64,000 nucleotides of DNA from Propionimicrobium sp963511305 (GTDB lineage Bacteria; Actinomycetota; Actinomycetes; Propionibacteriales; Propionibacteriaceae). Shown here in pieces: positions 18,583 through 27,462 of the stretch; the stretch's first letter is position 1; each line of letters opens with the position of its first letter. The notes below the pieces were generated by a model that was not told the DNA's origin, did no database searches, and was given only the letters and a program-made list of their open reading frames with translations. A program made the position numbers and the translations under genes. The DNA lies in NCBI GenBank assembly GCA_963511305.1, contig CAUPIJ010000005.1, forward strand, positions 43,222 through 107,221, in the 5' to 3' direction.

Positions 18583-19197
18583 GTGAGTGAAAAGATAGTT
18601 TGGATCGACTGCGAAATGACCGGCCTGAGCATCAAGGACGACGCCTTGATAGAGGTCGCGGTGCTGGTTACCGACGGCGAATTGAATGTCCTGGACGACG
18701 AGGGCATCGACCTGGTCATCAAGACGCCACAAGAGAAACTTGACTCGATGAACGACTTTGTCCACGAGATGCACGTCAAGTCGGGATTGTTGGAAGATCT
18801 GAAGACCGCCACGCTTTCCATGGCTGAGGCGGAGCAGAAGGCGCTTGCCTACATCAAACAGTTCGTGCCCAGTGCAGGCAAGGCGCAGCTCGGCGGCAAT
18901 TCTGTGGGTAACGATAGGAACTTCCTGGCTCGCGACATGCCCGAATTGGAGGGCTATCTGCACTACCGCAACATCGACGTCAGCACGATTAAAGAGCTAG
19001 CCAAACGCTGGTTCCCCAAGGCCTACTACCAGTCGCCCGCCAAAAACGGTAATCACCGCGCGCTCGCCGACATCCAGGAATCGATCGAGGAACTGCGCTA
19101 CTATCGGGACGCGGTTTTCGTCGACGGCAACGGTCCCGATTCAGAAACCGCTAGGGAAATCGCGGCCAAGCACCAGGGCGAGATAACCGGTTTATAG
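18583..19197 (+). CDS. orn: Oligoribonuclease
   Basis: 3'-5' exoribonuclease of the DEDDh class that finishes RNA decay by cutting 2- to 5-mers, including pGpG. The 204-residue protein has IVWIDCEMTGL (first Asp/Glu), an internal GNSVGNDRNFL motif and NHRALADIQESIEEL with the catalytic His and Asp. GTG at 18583 is chosen because it starts just before EKIVWIDCEMTG, as in the family, with GAGGG upstream; the earlier ATG is not supported. Usually essential in actinobacteria. Confidence 0.93.
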   Translation: MSEKIVWIDCEMTGLSIKDDALIEVAVLVTDGELNVLDDEGIDLVIKTPQEKLDSMNDFVHEMHVKSGLLEDLKTATLSMAEAEQKALAYIKQFVPSAGKAQLGGNSVGNDRNFLARDMPELEGYLHYRNIDVSTIKELAKRWFPKAYYQSPAKNGNHRALADIQESIEELRYYRDAVFVDGNGPDSETAREIAAKHQGEITGL

Positions 19198-19292
19198 GGG
19201 TTTGCGTCTTCGATTTTCAAAAAACTGAAAAGCGGGCTAATCTATACGAGTTGCTTTGAGCGCCTAGCGCGCGGCAATTGATGTGTGGGCGT

Positions 19293-19369
19293 GGTGGGTG
19301 TAGCTCAGTTGGTAGAGCACCTGGTTGTGGTCCAGGTTGTCGCGGGTTCGATTCCCGTCACTCACCCCA
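19293..19369 (+). tRNA. tRNA-His (anticodon GTG)
   Basis: Cloverleaf with the His-specific extra 5' G (19293) opposite C73, acceptor GTGGGTG/CACTCAC, anticodon loop TTGTGGT and T arm GCGGG-TTCGATT-CCCGT. A CCA end is encoded (19367-19369), unlike the other tRNAs in the window. Confidence 0.93.
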
Positions 19370-19441
19370 CGCATATCTCTTCTTTTCTCTCTAGCGTTTT
19401 CTACTGCCAAATCTGCTTGCCCGCCATGCGATAATAAGCGA

Positions 19442-20728
19442 GTGAGTTCATTGCGCAACTGCCTAACTAAAGCGCGCCAGAAGGCTGCCTTTGCAGCTGG
19501 CGATCTCGCAGCCTGGGCTTCTAAGGCCACTGGACGGGGAACGGGCGAGAGCATCCGCGGCGCCGTGATATCAAAGATCGCACCCAACATCTTTGACGAG
19601 CTGCTCGAAGGCAAACGCATCGCTGTGGTCACCGGCACTAATGGCAAGACCACGACGACGCACCTGCTTGCTGCAGCGATGCGGGCCAGCTTTCCGAACG
19701 TGGTGACAAACTCCGACGGAGGAAACCTGAAGCGCGGAATCGTTTCTGCCCTCTCAAAGAGCCCGAACTCCCCCATCGCGGTCTTGGAGGTCGACGAGCA
19801 GGTGGTGCCGTACGTACTCGATTCCGGCAACGTCGAAGCGCTCGTCATGCTTAACATCAGCCGAGACCAGCTAGACCGTCACCACGAGATCAACTCGATC
19901 GGCAAGCTCTGGCGCGACAAGCTCACTGAACTCGGGCAATCGGCTCCGACAGTGATCGCCAACGTCCACGACCCGCTGGTCGTCTGGTCAGCTTTGGCCT
20001 CCGACAAACAGATTTGGGTCGACATGGGGCTTTCCTGGGAGGCCGATTCGACGCTGTGCCCCGAATGCGGCACGATCCTCAGCTACGAGCAGACCGAAAC
20101 GGATTCCCTGAGAAGGTGGAGTTGCTCGGGCTGCGGCCTTGCGCAACCCGATCCCGATGTCTGGGTCGACGGCCAGTCGGTGCAGTTCCGCGGCTCCTCG
20201 AAGATCGCGCTCGAGCTATCCGTCCCCGGCCGTTTCAACCGCGGCAACGCGGCCTGCGCCCTGGCTGCAGCTAAACTCATGTCGGTAGATCTCGAAGCCG
20301 CAACTCGCGCGATGACTAAGGTTGAGTCCCCCGCTGGTCGGTTCTCTACCGGCACTTTCGACTATCAGGGACATCAAACCCTAGCCCGCCTAGCCCTGGC
20401 CAAGAATCCTGCCGCCTGGGCCGAGAACATGCTGATCATGGACGCCGGCTGCGTCGTCCTAGCGATCGATTCCGCGATCGCCGATGGCGCCGACGTCAGC
20501 TGGCTGTGGGACGTGGAATTCGAAGCCCTGAACGGCAAACGAGTGATCGTTACCGGGCCGCGCTGCCACGACTTGGCGGTCCGGCTAAGCTACAGCGAGA
20601 TCGACCACGAGGTGATCCCCGATGTCCGGGAGGCGTTGCGCGGCCCGTTCGAGAGGACGATCGACGTCCTGGCAACTTATTCAGCATTCCTGCAGCTATG
20701 CCACATGGGCGGAGTTGATGTCTCATGA
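19442..20728 (+). CDS. murT: Lipid II isoglutaminyl synthase, Mur-ligase subunit MurT
   Basis: With GatD it amidates the D-Glu of the lipid II stem peptide. The 428-residue protein has a Mur ligase P-loop (VVTGTNGKTTTTHL), a four-Cys zinc ribbon (CPECG near 202, CSGCG about 20 residues later) and a C-terminal DUF1727 domain that docks GatD. The GTG at 19442 has almost no ribosome site, but GATAAT (19430-19435) lies at -10 distance, so the transcript may be leaderless. Its end overlaps gatD by ATGA. Confidence 0.93.
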   Translation: MSSLRNCLTKARQKAAFAAGDLAAWASKATGRGTGESIRGAVISKIAPNIFDELLEGKRIAVVTGTNGKTTTTHLLAAAMRASFPNVVTNSDGGNLKRGIVSALSKSPNSPIAVLEVDEQVVPYVLDSGNVEALVMLNISRDQLDRHHEINSIGKLWRDKLTELGQSAPTVIANVHDPLVVWSALASDKQIWVDMGLSWEADSTLCPECGTILSYEQTETDSLRRWSCSGCGLAQPDPDVWVDGQSVQFRGSSKIALELSVPGRFNRGNAACALAAAKLMSVDLEAATRAMTKVESPAGRFSTGTFDYQGHQTLARLALAKNPAAWAENMLIMDAGCVVLAIDSAIADGADVSWLWDVEFEALNGKRVIVTGPRCHDLAVRLSYSEIDHEVIPDVREALRGPFERTIDVLATYSAFLQLCHMGGVDVS

Positions 20729-21468
20729 CCCACAAGATCATCGTTGTTTATCAGTCCCTGCTGGGAATCTACGGTGACCGCGGCAACGCGATGGTGCTCA
20801 CCAAGCGGCTGCAGTGGCGTGACATAGACGCCGAGCTGGTCATGGTTGAGCCCGGCCAGAAGGTGCCGGACGACGGCCTCATCTACCTGCTGGGCGGTGG
20901 TGAGGATCGTGCGCAGAGTGCGGCAGTCAGTGAACTGAAGGCCGATGGCGGACTATTCCGCGGCCTGGAAAACGGCGGCCTGCTTTTCGCCGTTTGCGCG
21001 GGCTATCAGATCTGCGGTAAGACCTACACCGTCGGCGATCGCGACGAGGTCGAAACCGGCCTTGGCCTGCTCGATGTGGAGACCCGCAGGGGCTCCGAGC
21101 GCGCGGTCGGCGAGATCCTCACCTCCTGGCACAGCCCCGAAGGGGAAAAGAACCTGATCACGGGCTTCGAGAATCACGCCGGCTACACCTATCTCGGTTC
21201 AGACGCTAAGCCAGTTTCGAAGGTGGAGATCGGAGTCGGCAATGGAGATGGTTTCGACGGCGCAATGCAGGGACGCGTCATCGGGGTCTACCCCCACGGC
21301 CCGATCCTGTCCAGGAACCCCCGGTTCGCCGATCACCTGCTCGAGACCGCGCTGGGCGAAAAACTTTCTGCTCTTGATCATCCGGTAAACGACGAGCTCA
21401 AGCAGCTTCGCGAACGCCGGATTCACGTAGTCAGAACCACGAAGGACCGAGCCAAGCAGACCCGCTGA
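20725..21468 (+). CDS. gatD: Lipid II isoglutaminyl synthase, glutaminase subunit GatD
   Basis: Class I glutamine amidotransferase-like subunit (247 residues) that supplies ammonia to MurT. Nucleophile Cys91 in FAVCAGYQICG and His191 in YPHGPILSRNP form the dyad seen in GatD, which lacks the usual third residue. Translation is coupled to murT through ATGA. It ends two bases before the stop of the converging PQ-loop gene. Confidence 0.93.
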   Translation: MTHKIIVVYQSLLGIYGDRGNAMVLTKRLQWRDIDAELVMVEPGQKVPDDGLIYLLGGGEDRAQSAAVSELKADGGLFRGLENGGLLFAVCAGYQICGKTYTVGDRDEVETGLGLLDVETRRGSERAVGEILTSWHSPEGEKNLITGFENHAGYTYLGSDAKPVSKVEIGVGNGDGFDGAMQGRVIGVYPHGPILSRNPRFADHLLETALGEKLSALDHPVNDELKQLRERRIHVVRTTKDRAKQTR

Positions 21469-21470
21469 CC

Positions 21471-22307
21471 TTAGTGGACGGCCGGGATACTGGTGGTTTC
21501 GAAAGAATAGTCTTCGGGCGCGTGCACGATGAAACGCGGCTGCCTTTGCCTGACCGGCTTCGAGACGGGTTCGTCGTCGATGTTGCCCTTGACCGCCAGC
21601 AGGTTTGCGGTGATCTCTCCGGGGTTGATAGCCGTGATGGCCTCGGTGGCCTCGTCGATCTTGACCGCAACGATTCGGGCAGTGTTCGCCACGTTAACAA
21701 CAACGACCTTGAATCGTGCGGGCTGCCAGCCAAGCGTCCGAGCTACGTAGCAGCTCGTCGCGGTGACCAGCAGGATCAACTGGCTGCCAGAGCCGAACGT
21801 CACCGCCACGTCACCAGCAACCACTGCCCAGCCAACCCAGGCCGACTGAATGAGCGTGCCGAAAACCAGATAGCCAGGTGAAACACCCTTAAGACTGTGT
21901 TCAGCGACGATCGCATAGACCATCGCCATCACGCTAACCGACTGCGGAACCATCACGGCGAGCCCAAAGCCTGCAGAACCGAGCAGGAGGTCGATCAGGA
22001 TGAGGATCGAGACCAGAGAAACCGGCAGCAGCGCCACGCGGAAAAAACCCAACCGCCGTTGCTTCTTGATCAGGGCCAAGATAGCCGCGTTGCAGACGCC
22101 GATCAACAGCGCGTTGATCGCGATATTTGCCGACGCGTTAATCAACGCGTGCGCCACCCAGGCGATCGAGCCGCCGACGGCAAGTTGCCATGCGACGAGA
22201 GATAGACCCGATACACTCTTCGCTCGCACCACCCTAAATAGCTGTGGCGCACTGAACCCGGCCCCTATGATTGCGACTAGCCAACCATAGACCTCGAGAA
22301 CCCCCAT
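21471..22307 (-). CDS. PQ-loop (SemiSWEET-like) membrane protein
   Basis: A 278-residue protein with about seven short transmembrane segments in residues 1-190 and two PQ-loop motifs: APQLFRVVRAKSVSGLS near 20 and VPQSVSVM near 121 with GVSPGYLVFG. This is the SWEET/PQ-loop plan, whose bacterial members move sugars. The tail (about 195-278) is soluble and includes NVANTARIVAVKIDEATEAI, not known from SWEETs. Substrate unknown; it stands next to amino-sugar genes but is not clearly in an operon with them. Confidence 0.75.
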   Translation of the reverse strand: MGVLEVYGWLVAIIGAGFSAPQLFRVVRAKSVSGLSLVAWQLAVGGSIAWVAHALINASANIAINALLIGVCNAAILALIKKQRRLGFFRVALLPVSLVSILILIDLLLGSAGFGLAVMVPQSVSVMAMVYAIVAEHSLKGVSPGYLVFGTLIQSAWVGWAVVAGDVAVTFGSGSQLILLVTATSCYVARTLGWQPARFKVVVVNVANTARIVAVKIDEATEAITAINPGEITANLLAVKGNIDDEPVSKPVRQRQPRFIVHAPEDYSFETTSIPAVH

Positions 22308-22414
22308 TATTACTCCGAGAAGAAGTTATTAATCAGACGAGTTAATGCTCAGTCAAGAGGGCAGGCAAAATCAAATTTGTTGCGGCGTTTTGCGCTTTTC
22401 TTTATCGAAAAGAA

Positions 22415-23200
22415 TTAATCGATGTGCTTTAGCATTTGCCAGCGGGTGCGATAGAGCTCGGAGAGTTCCAGATCTGCCGCAGACGCCTCGTCCACCAGCA
22501 CGATGACGCTCGGGTGATGCTGCAACACGGTGGATGGCCATTTTGCGCTGACCGGGCCCTCAATCAGCTGAGTAACGGCCTCTCGCTTCGATTCGCCGAA
22601 CGCCAGCAGCAGCAAGTTCTTGGCGTTCATGATGGTCTTTAGCCCCTGAGTGATGCAGGTGCGCGGAACCTGATCGGAGTCCTTGTCGAAGAAGCGGGCG
22701 TTGTCCTCCAGCGTCTGGCTGGCCAGCACCTCATGGTGGGTCAGGGAGCTGAGCGAACCGCCCGGCTCGTTGAAGCCGATATGACCGTCAGCACCGATGC
22801 CCAAGATCTGCAGGTCTACCCCGCCGGCAGCCTGAATCGCGGCTTCGTAGTTGATGGCGGCAACGTCCGGATCGGGATGCGAGATATTAGGGGTGCGCAA
22901 GTTAGCATCGCTTAGGCCCGTCTTGTCATCTCCAACCAGCTCTTCCTTCAGGACGTTGCGGTAGAGCTGCGGGTGATCTGGGTCCATCCCGACGTATTCG
23001 TCGAGCGCAAAGGCCAGGGAGTTGTGCAGCGAGAAATCGCCGTTGGCATACGCCTTGCGCAGCTCGGCGTAGAGCATGAGTGGGGTAGATCCGGTGGCAA
23101 GACCCAACGTAGAGGCGGGTTTGCGGCTGAAAAACTCGACAATTATTTTTGCGCCCTCTTTGGACGCCTCTTCCGCGGAGTTGAAGATCCCTACTCGCAT
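22415..23200 (-). CDS. nagB: Glucosamine-6-phosphate deaminase
   Basis: Turns glucosamine 6-phosphate into fructose 6-phosphate and ammonia. The 261 residues cover the whole family: LATGSTPLMLY, FALDEYVGMDPDHPQ (active Asp/Glu) and ILGIGADGHIGFNEPG. The ATG at 23200 follows AGGGAGAA. It is the step after NagA, encoded 1.2 kb away on the other strand, so amino-sugar use (chitin, mucin or own wall) is complete here except for uptake. Confidence 0.95.
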   Translation of the reverse strand: MRVGIFNSAEEASKEGAKIIVEFFSRKPASTLGLATGSTPLMLYAELRKAYANGDFSLHNSLAFALDEYVGMDPDHPQLYRNVLKEELVGDDKTGLSDANLRTPNISHPDPDVAAINYEAAIQAAGGVDLQILGIGADGHIGFNEPGGSLSSLTHHEVLASQTLEDNARFFDKDSDQVPRTCITQGLKTIMNAKNLLLLAFGESKREAVTQLIEGPVSAKWPSTVLQHHPSVIVLVDEASAADLELSELYRTRWQMLKHID

Positions 23201-23228
23201 CGGTTCTCCCTAAAGGTTGATCATTAGA

Positions 23229-23257
23229 ACAAAACCCCGGCAGTTTCCCTGCCGGGG
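23229..23257 (-). terminator. Rho-independent terminator after tRNA-Lys
   Basis: Perfect 9-bp stem CCCCGGCAG/CTGCCGGGG (23257-23249 and 23243-23235, minus strand), 5-base loop, then TTTTGTT. It begins 13 bases past the tRNA-Lys 3' end and also separates it from nagB. Confidence 0.88.
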
Positions 23258-23269
23258 CCTAGATTCTCG

Positions 23270-23341
23270 TACACCGCCAGGGACTCGAACCCTGAACCCA
23301 TTGATTAAGAGTCAATTGCTCTACCATTGAGCTAGCGGTGC
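23270..23341 (-). tRNA. tRNA-Lys (anticodon CTT)
   Basis: Minus-strand cloverleaf: acceptor GCACCGC/GCGGTGT (one G-T pair), D arm TAGCTCAATGG, anticodon stem ATTGA/TCAAT around loop CTCTTAA, T arm CAGGG-TTCGAGT-CCCTG. CCA is not encoded. A strong terminator follows. Confidence 0.93.
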
Positions 23342-23408
23342 GCGTGAGATGTAACTATAGCGCTTAGTTTTCTAAGAAACAAAATCGGCGTTCGGTGCCG
23401 TTTTCACA

Positions 23409-23729
23409 TCATTTCCAGAGACGCGACACCGCGGAAAGCGCGCCGATTCCGGCCGCCAGGCCACCGCCCGCAAGCAGCACGCTGCCGACGTTATGCCACT
23501 TCACCCCGAGTTCGTCAACGAAGAAAACCTTAAACCCGTCAGCGGCCTCCTGAACGGTCTTTTTAGCGGCTAGCTTGGTGTCCTCGGCGGACTGCTTGAC
23601 CGATTCCTTGACGTTGTTCTTGACCGCCTGCGGGTTCACCTGGGCAGCTAGATCCTCGATCCCGCCCATCAAATTAGCCCTGGTAGCAGCAATCCGAGCG
23701 CGGATCTGCTCAGTGTTTTCGTTGGCCAC
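23409..23729 (-). CDS. DUF3618 protein
   Basis: A 106-residue protein with the DUF3618 pattern EQIRARIAATRANLMGGIEDLAAQVNP at its start, a charged helical middle (KESVKQSAEDTKLAAKKT) and a single hydrophobic segment near the end (SVLLAGGGLAAGIGALSAV). Relatives in actinobacteria are small envelope-associated proteins of unknown role. GTG at 23729 is used because GGAGGG lies 6 bases before it. Confidence 0.8.
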   Translation of the reverse strand: MANENTEQIRARIAATRANLMGGIEDLAAQVNPQAVKNNVKESVKQSAEDTKLAAKKTVQEAADGFKVFFVDELGVKWHNVGSVLLAGGGLAAGIGALSAVSRLWK

Positions 23730-23810
23730 GATTCCCTCCAAGTGTTAGCGGTCGCATCTAGCTTATTGCAGCGTCTTTAAGACTACCTGTTTGAGGCTAA
23801 ACTACTTAAC

Positions 23811-24302
23811 ATGACTGACCTCAAAGTTGGCGACATCGCCCCGCAGTTTTCACTCCCGGCGCATGACGGAAGGCCGGTTAAACTATCCGACTACGCAGGA
23901 CGCCGCGTTATCGTCTACTTCTACCCCGCCGCGATGACTCCCGGCTGCACTGTCGAGGCGGTCGATTTCAGCAACGCAAAGAACCAGTTCGAGACCGCCG
24001 GCGTAGACGTTCTCGGCATCTCCCCGGATAACACTGACAAGCTCGCCAAATTCATCACCAGGGACAACCTGGACGTGACGCTTCTCGCCGACCCTGGTAA
24101 AGAGACGATTAAAGCCTACGGCGCATGGGGCACCAGGAAGATCTACGGCAAGGACGTCACCGGCGTTATCCGCACCACGTACGTCATCGATGTAGACGCG
24201 GACGGGGTCGGCAAAATCGCCGATGTCCAGCGAAACGTGCGCGCTAAGGGCCATGTGTCCAGAATTGGCGCGACTTTGGGTTTACAGCTAAATTTGCCCT
24301 AA
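23811..24302 (+). CDS. bcp: Thioredoxin-dependent peroxiredoxin, Bcp/PrxQ type
   Basis: Reduces hydrogen and organic peroxides. The 163-residue thioredoxin-fold protein has its peroxidatic Cys46 in MTPGCTVEA, followed by a 1-Cys layout: there is no other cysteine in the chain, so the resolving Cys of typical Bcp (five residues on) is Val/Asp here. Other family marks are FYPAAMTP, LGISPD and LLADPGK. Likely needs an outside thiol for recycling. Confidence 0.93.
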   Translation: MTDLKVGDIAPQFSLPAHDGRPVKLSDYAGRRVIVYFYPAAMTPGCTVEAVDFSNAKNQFETAGVDVLGISPDNTDKLAKFITRDNLDVTLLADPGKETIKAYGAWGTRKIYGKDVTGVIRTTYVIDVDADGVGKIADVQRNVRAKGHVSRIGATLGLQLNLP

Positions 24303-24316
24303 GCTTTAGCAAGCAC

Positions 24317-24398
24317 ACCGGAGTGGTGGAATTGGTAGACACGCAGGATTTAGGTTCCTGTGCTGAAAAGCGTGAGGGTTCGAGTCCCTTCTCCGGTA
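24317..24398 (+). tRNA. tRNA-Leu (anticodon TAG)
   Basis: Type II tRNA with long variable arm: acceptor ACCGGAG/CTCCGGT, anticodon loop TTTAGGT, T arm GAGGG-TTCGAGT-CCCTT. CCA is not encoded. It ends 15 bases before the nagA start with no terminator between, so a joint transcript is likely. Confidence 0.93.
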
Positions 24399-24413
24399 CT
24401 ACTGAGGGCTGAC

Positions 24414-25583
24414 ATGAAATTCATCGGCGAAGTTTTTGACGGCTGCGGCAAAAGGCTAGGCGCTGGTCTGCGCTTAGAGGACGGCAGACTCCACGAGATC
24501 GTCGAGAAGACAAGTTCTGATAGCTTTCCTGCTCGCTATATCGTCCCTGGCTTCGTGGATACGCACTGCCACGGCGGCGGCGAAAACTCTTTTTCCGACG
24601 ATTATTCCGCTGAACAAATTAGCTCTGCTATCTGGGCTCACCGGCGAAAAGGCACCACCGCCATGCTGGCCTCGCTGGTCTCGCTGGCAGATCCCCTGCC
24701 GCAAATTGCATCACTGCTGCCGTTCTGCGAGACCGGCGAACTGGCAGGCATCCACCTTGAGGGACCGTTCATCAGCCCGGATAAGTGCGGGGCGCAGAAC
24801 CCGAGCGCCATCAGGGACGTTAACCTGGTCGAGCTAGAGAGCTGGTTGGTGGCCGGAGGTGGGTGGATCAAGACCGTCACGCTAGCCCCGGAGCTGTCGG
24901 AAGCTCTGGACGCCGCCCGCTTGCTTCACGAATACGGCGCGAAGCCGTCCTGGGGACACACGAACGCGTCGGGTGCGGCTACTAGGAATATCCTGGACAG
25001 ATACTTTGACTTGGCGGGGTCTGCACAGACCACCACCCACCTGTTCAACGCGATGCCACCGATCGGTCACCGCGATCCGGGGCCGGTTCGGGAGCTCATC
25101 GCAGCCGCCCGAAATAGCAAGGCTTATCTTGAGTTGATTGCGGACGGCATCCACGTCGACTTGGACCTAGCCCAAGATGTTTTGGAATACGCGGCAAACG
25201 CCTACCTGGTCACCGATTCCTCGGCGGTGACCGGAGGCGAGCCCGGCGCGTACAAGCTAGGTGGCCTGGACGTCGAACTCCGAGACGGCGGCTGCTACCT
25301 GAACGGAACTAATACGCTTGCCGGGGGCTCGACGACCATCGCAGATCAATTCGGTCTGCTGGCTAGGGCAAACAGGCTGCCGCTGGCCAGGGTCATCAGG
25401 GCGGTCTGCCAGACCCCCGCTAGGGCTTGTGGCATCGAGAACGCGACCGGGGTGACAACATCTCTCAAGATCGGCAGCAGGCCAAACTTCGTGATTCTAG
25501 ACGGGAACTTCCAAGTTTTAGAGGTGGTCAGAGAAGGCGAGCTGATTGACCTGGGCGGCGAAGATCGAGGTGCCGATGGCTAA
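24414..25583 (+). CDS. nagA: N-acetylglucosamine-6-phosphate deacetylase
   Basis: Removes the acetyl group from GlcNAc 6-phosphate, feeding NagB. The 389-residue amidohydrolase has GFVDTHCHGGG (metal motif), HLEGPFIS, SWGHTNAS, THLFNAM and the catalytic Asp in LVTDSSAV. The ATG at 24414 with GAGGG upstream is used; the longer frame begins inside tRNA-Leu. It overlaps ybaK by 8 bases. Confidence 0.94.
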   Translation: MKFIGEVFDGCGKRLGAGLRLEDGRLHEIVEKTSSDSFPARYIVPGFVDTHCHGGGENSFSDDYSAEQISSAIWAHRRKGTTAMLASLVSLADPLPQIASLLPFCETGELAGIHLEGPFISPDKCGAQNPSAIRDVNLVELESWLVAGGGWIKTVTLAPELSEALDAARLLHEYGAKPSWGHTNASGAATRNILDRYFDLAGSAQTTTHLFNAMPPIGHRDPGPVRELIAAARNSKAYLELIADGIHVDLDLAQDVLEYAANAYLVTDSSAVTGGEPGAYKLGGLDVELRDGGCYLNGTNTLAGGSTTIADQFGLLARANRLPLARVIRAVCQTPARACGIENATGVTTSLKIGSRPNFVILDGNFQVLEVVREGELIDLGGEDRGADG

Positions 25584-26094
25584 GAAAAAGCACGCCGGCT
25601 CGACGCCGGCAACCGTAGCACTCGAGAAGGCAGGCGTTGACTTTCGCATTGTCACTTACCAGCACGACTCCGAGCAGACGCACTACGGCGAGGAAACCTG
25701 CGAGAAACTTAACCTCGACCCGAGGGCCGTACTCAAGACGCTAGTGGTCAACCTGAACCCCGGCGGAAAGCAGGAACTGGCGGTGGCGGTGGTTCCAGTT
25801 GCGGGAATGCTCGACCTGAAAGCCATCGCGAAGAGTTTCGGTGTGAAGAAGGCCGAGATGGCCGACCCTAAAGACGCCGAACGCTCCAGCGGCTACGTCA
25901 CCGGAGGCATCTCGCCCCTAGGCCAGCGGACGAAGCTGGAGACCGTGATCGACGCCTCCGTGAAGGACTTCGACCAGGTCTATTGTTCAGGCGGCAAGAG
26001 AGGCTTCTCGCTGCTGCTGAACCCGAAAGATCTGGCTCAAGCCACCGGAGCTAAGTTCGCTGATATCGGGCGACCCACTTTCTATCAGACCTAA
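25576..26094 (+). CDS. ybaK: Cys-tRNA(Pro)/Cys-tRNA(Cys) deacylase, YbaK type
   Basis: Trans-editing factor that frees mischarged tRNA-Pro. The 172-residue YbaK/EbsC-fold protein has STPATVALEKAG, a conserved Lys in VLKTLVV, GYVTGGISPLGQR (the substrate loop) and a C-terminal YCSGGKRG. The ATG at 25576 lies inside the end of nagA. Its placing beside nagA is loose and does not suggest a shared pathway. Confidence 0.9.
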   Translation: MAKKKHAGSTPATVALEKAGVDFRIVTYQHDSEQTHYGEETCEKLNLDPRAVLKTLVVNLNPGGKQELAVAVVPVAGMLDLKAIAKSFGVKKAEMADPKDAERSSGYVTGGISPLGQRTKLETVIDASVKDFDQVYCSGGKRGFSLLLNPKDLAQATGAKFADIGRPTFYQT

Positions 26095-26124
26095 CCAAAG
26101 CCGCAATTGTCTGGCCCAATGTGG

Positions 26125-27462
26125 CTATTCTTCAGGTTCTCTGTACCAGCGCATGGGCAGGATTTTTGGGCGGGACATCTTCTCGTCGTCCTTTTGGATG
26201 GTCCTGACCCTACCCGGCCCGGTATAGCGGGTCTCGAAACGAACCCCGATAGATTTTCTGCTGGTGGCCAGGATCCAACCCCTGCCGAAGTCCTCGTGCT
26301 CAATCTCGGTGCCGATCCGCCAGCCGTCGGTTTCGAATCTGCGCACCCGATGCTCAAAGACCGAGGTGGTCTCGTCTAGCTCGTCCTCTTCGATCCAGAA
26401 CAATTCCTCCTGGGCGGCGATGGTGAAGTTCGAGACCCCGATACCCAACAGGCGCAGCCCTGGGGTGACGTCGATATCATCGAGTAGTTCCTTGGCGATC
26501 ATCGCGATTCGCTCAGCGCTGTCCGTCGCACCAGCGATCGTTCTGGAGCGAGTGTAGGTGGTGAAATCGGCAAGCCTGGCCTTCAGCACGATCGTCTTCG
26601 CGAAGACCCCAGTTTTGATAAGTCGCCTAGCCACGTCCGCGGAGTCGCGATCGATGACCTGGTTCAGCTGGGCTCGATCGGTGACGTCAACCTCGAAGGT
26701 GTCCTCAGTGGAAATCGACTTGGCCTCCCTGACCGGCACCACCGGGCGGTCGTCGCGGCCAAAGGCGAGCTGTTTCAGGGAATGCCCGGCGGCTGTGCCG
26801 AGCGTGCGCACCAGCTCTTTTTCGGATGCCCGCTGTAGATCGGAGATGGTTTCGATGCCGAGCCGATTCAGTTTGATCTTCGTGGCCGGCCCTACACCAG
26901 GGATGGCCTGCACTTTCATGCCGGATAGCACGTCGAGTTCGCTGCCCGGCGCCCATACCTTGTAGCCGTTCGGCTTTGCAGATTCGCTGCCCAGCTTGGC
27001 CATCAGCTTACTGGTTCCGATGCCCACCGAGGCCGTCAGCCCCTCCGTCCTGATGAACAGCTGCGCGCGCAGCCTTCGCGCCAACCGCTCGAGATCTTGC
27101 GGGTTACTGCAGTCGACGCCACCCGCTGCCAGATCAACGAAAGCCTCATCGATGCTCAGCGGCTCCACGACAGGCGAGATCTCCCTAAGCAGATCCATGA
27201 CGATCGTGCTCGACTGCTTGTATGCATCCCGCCTGCCGGCCAGGAAGATGGCGTCGGGCGCCAGCCTTCTGGCCTCGGAGGCCGACATCGCCGAGTGGAC
27301 ACCCAACTTCCTGGCCTCGTAGCTGGCGGTGGCCACCACTCCCCTGGCGCCAACGCCACCGACTATCACGGCCTCGCCGCGTAGCGAGGGTTTGTCTCTC
27401 TGCTCGACGGCCGCGAAGAACGCGTCCATGTCTAAGTGCAGAATCGAGGACTCAGCGCGCAC
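26125..27462 (-). CDS. dinB: DNA polymerase IV (Y family)
   Basis: Translesion polymerase of 445 residues. Catalytic motifs: HLDMDAFFAAVEQ (metal Asp and steric gate Phe), YEARKLGV, and PLSIDEAFVDL with Asp-Glu. Two helix-hairpin-helix-like stretches (VQAIPGVGPATK) and a little-finger domain follow. The C-terminal 90 residues, beyond the usual 350, form a basic extension (GRGWILATSRKSIGVRFETR) of the sort found in actinobacterial DinB2-like enzymes; no clear beta-clamp motif was picked out. Its start overlaps folA by 11 bases. Confidence 0.92.
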   Translation of the reverse strand: MRAESSILHLDMDAFFAAVEQRDKPSLRGEAVIVGGVGARGVVATASYEARKLGVHSAMSASEARRLAPDAIFLAGRRDAYKQSSTIVMDLLREISPVVEPLSIDEAFVDLAAGGVDCSNPQDLERLARRLRAQLFIRTEGLTASVGIGTSKLMAKLGSESAKPNGYKVWAPGSELDVLSGMKVQAIPGVGPATKIKLNRLGIETISDLQRASEKELVRTLGTAAGHSLKQLAFGRDDRPVVPVREAKSISTEDTFEVDVTDRAQLNQVIDRDSADVARRLIKTGVFAKTIVLKARLADFTTYTRSRTIAGATDSAERIAMIAKELLDDIDVTPGLRLLGIGVSNFTIAAQEELFWIEEDELDETTSVFEHRVRRFETDGWRIGTEIEHEDFGRGWILATSRKSIGVRFETRYTGPGRVRTIQKDDEKMSRPKILPMRWYREPEE

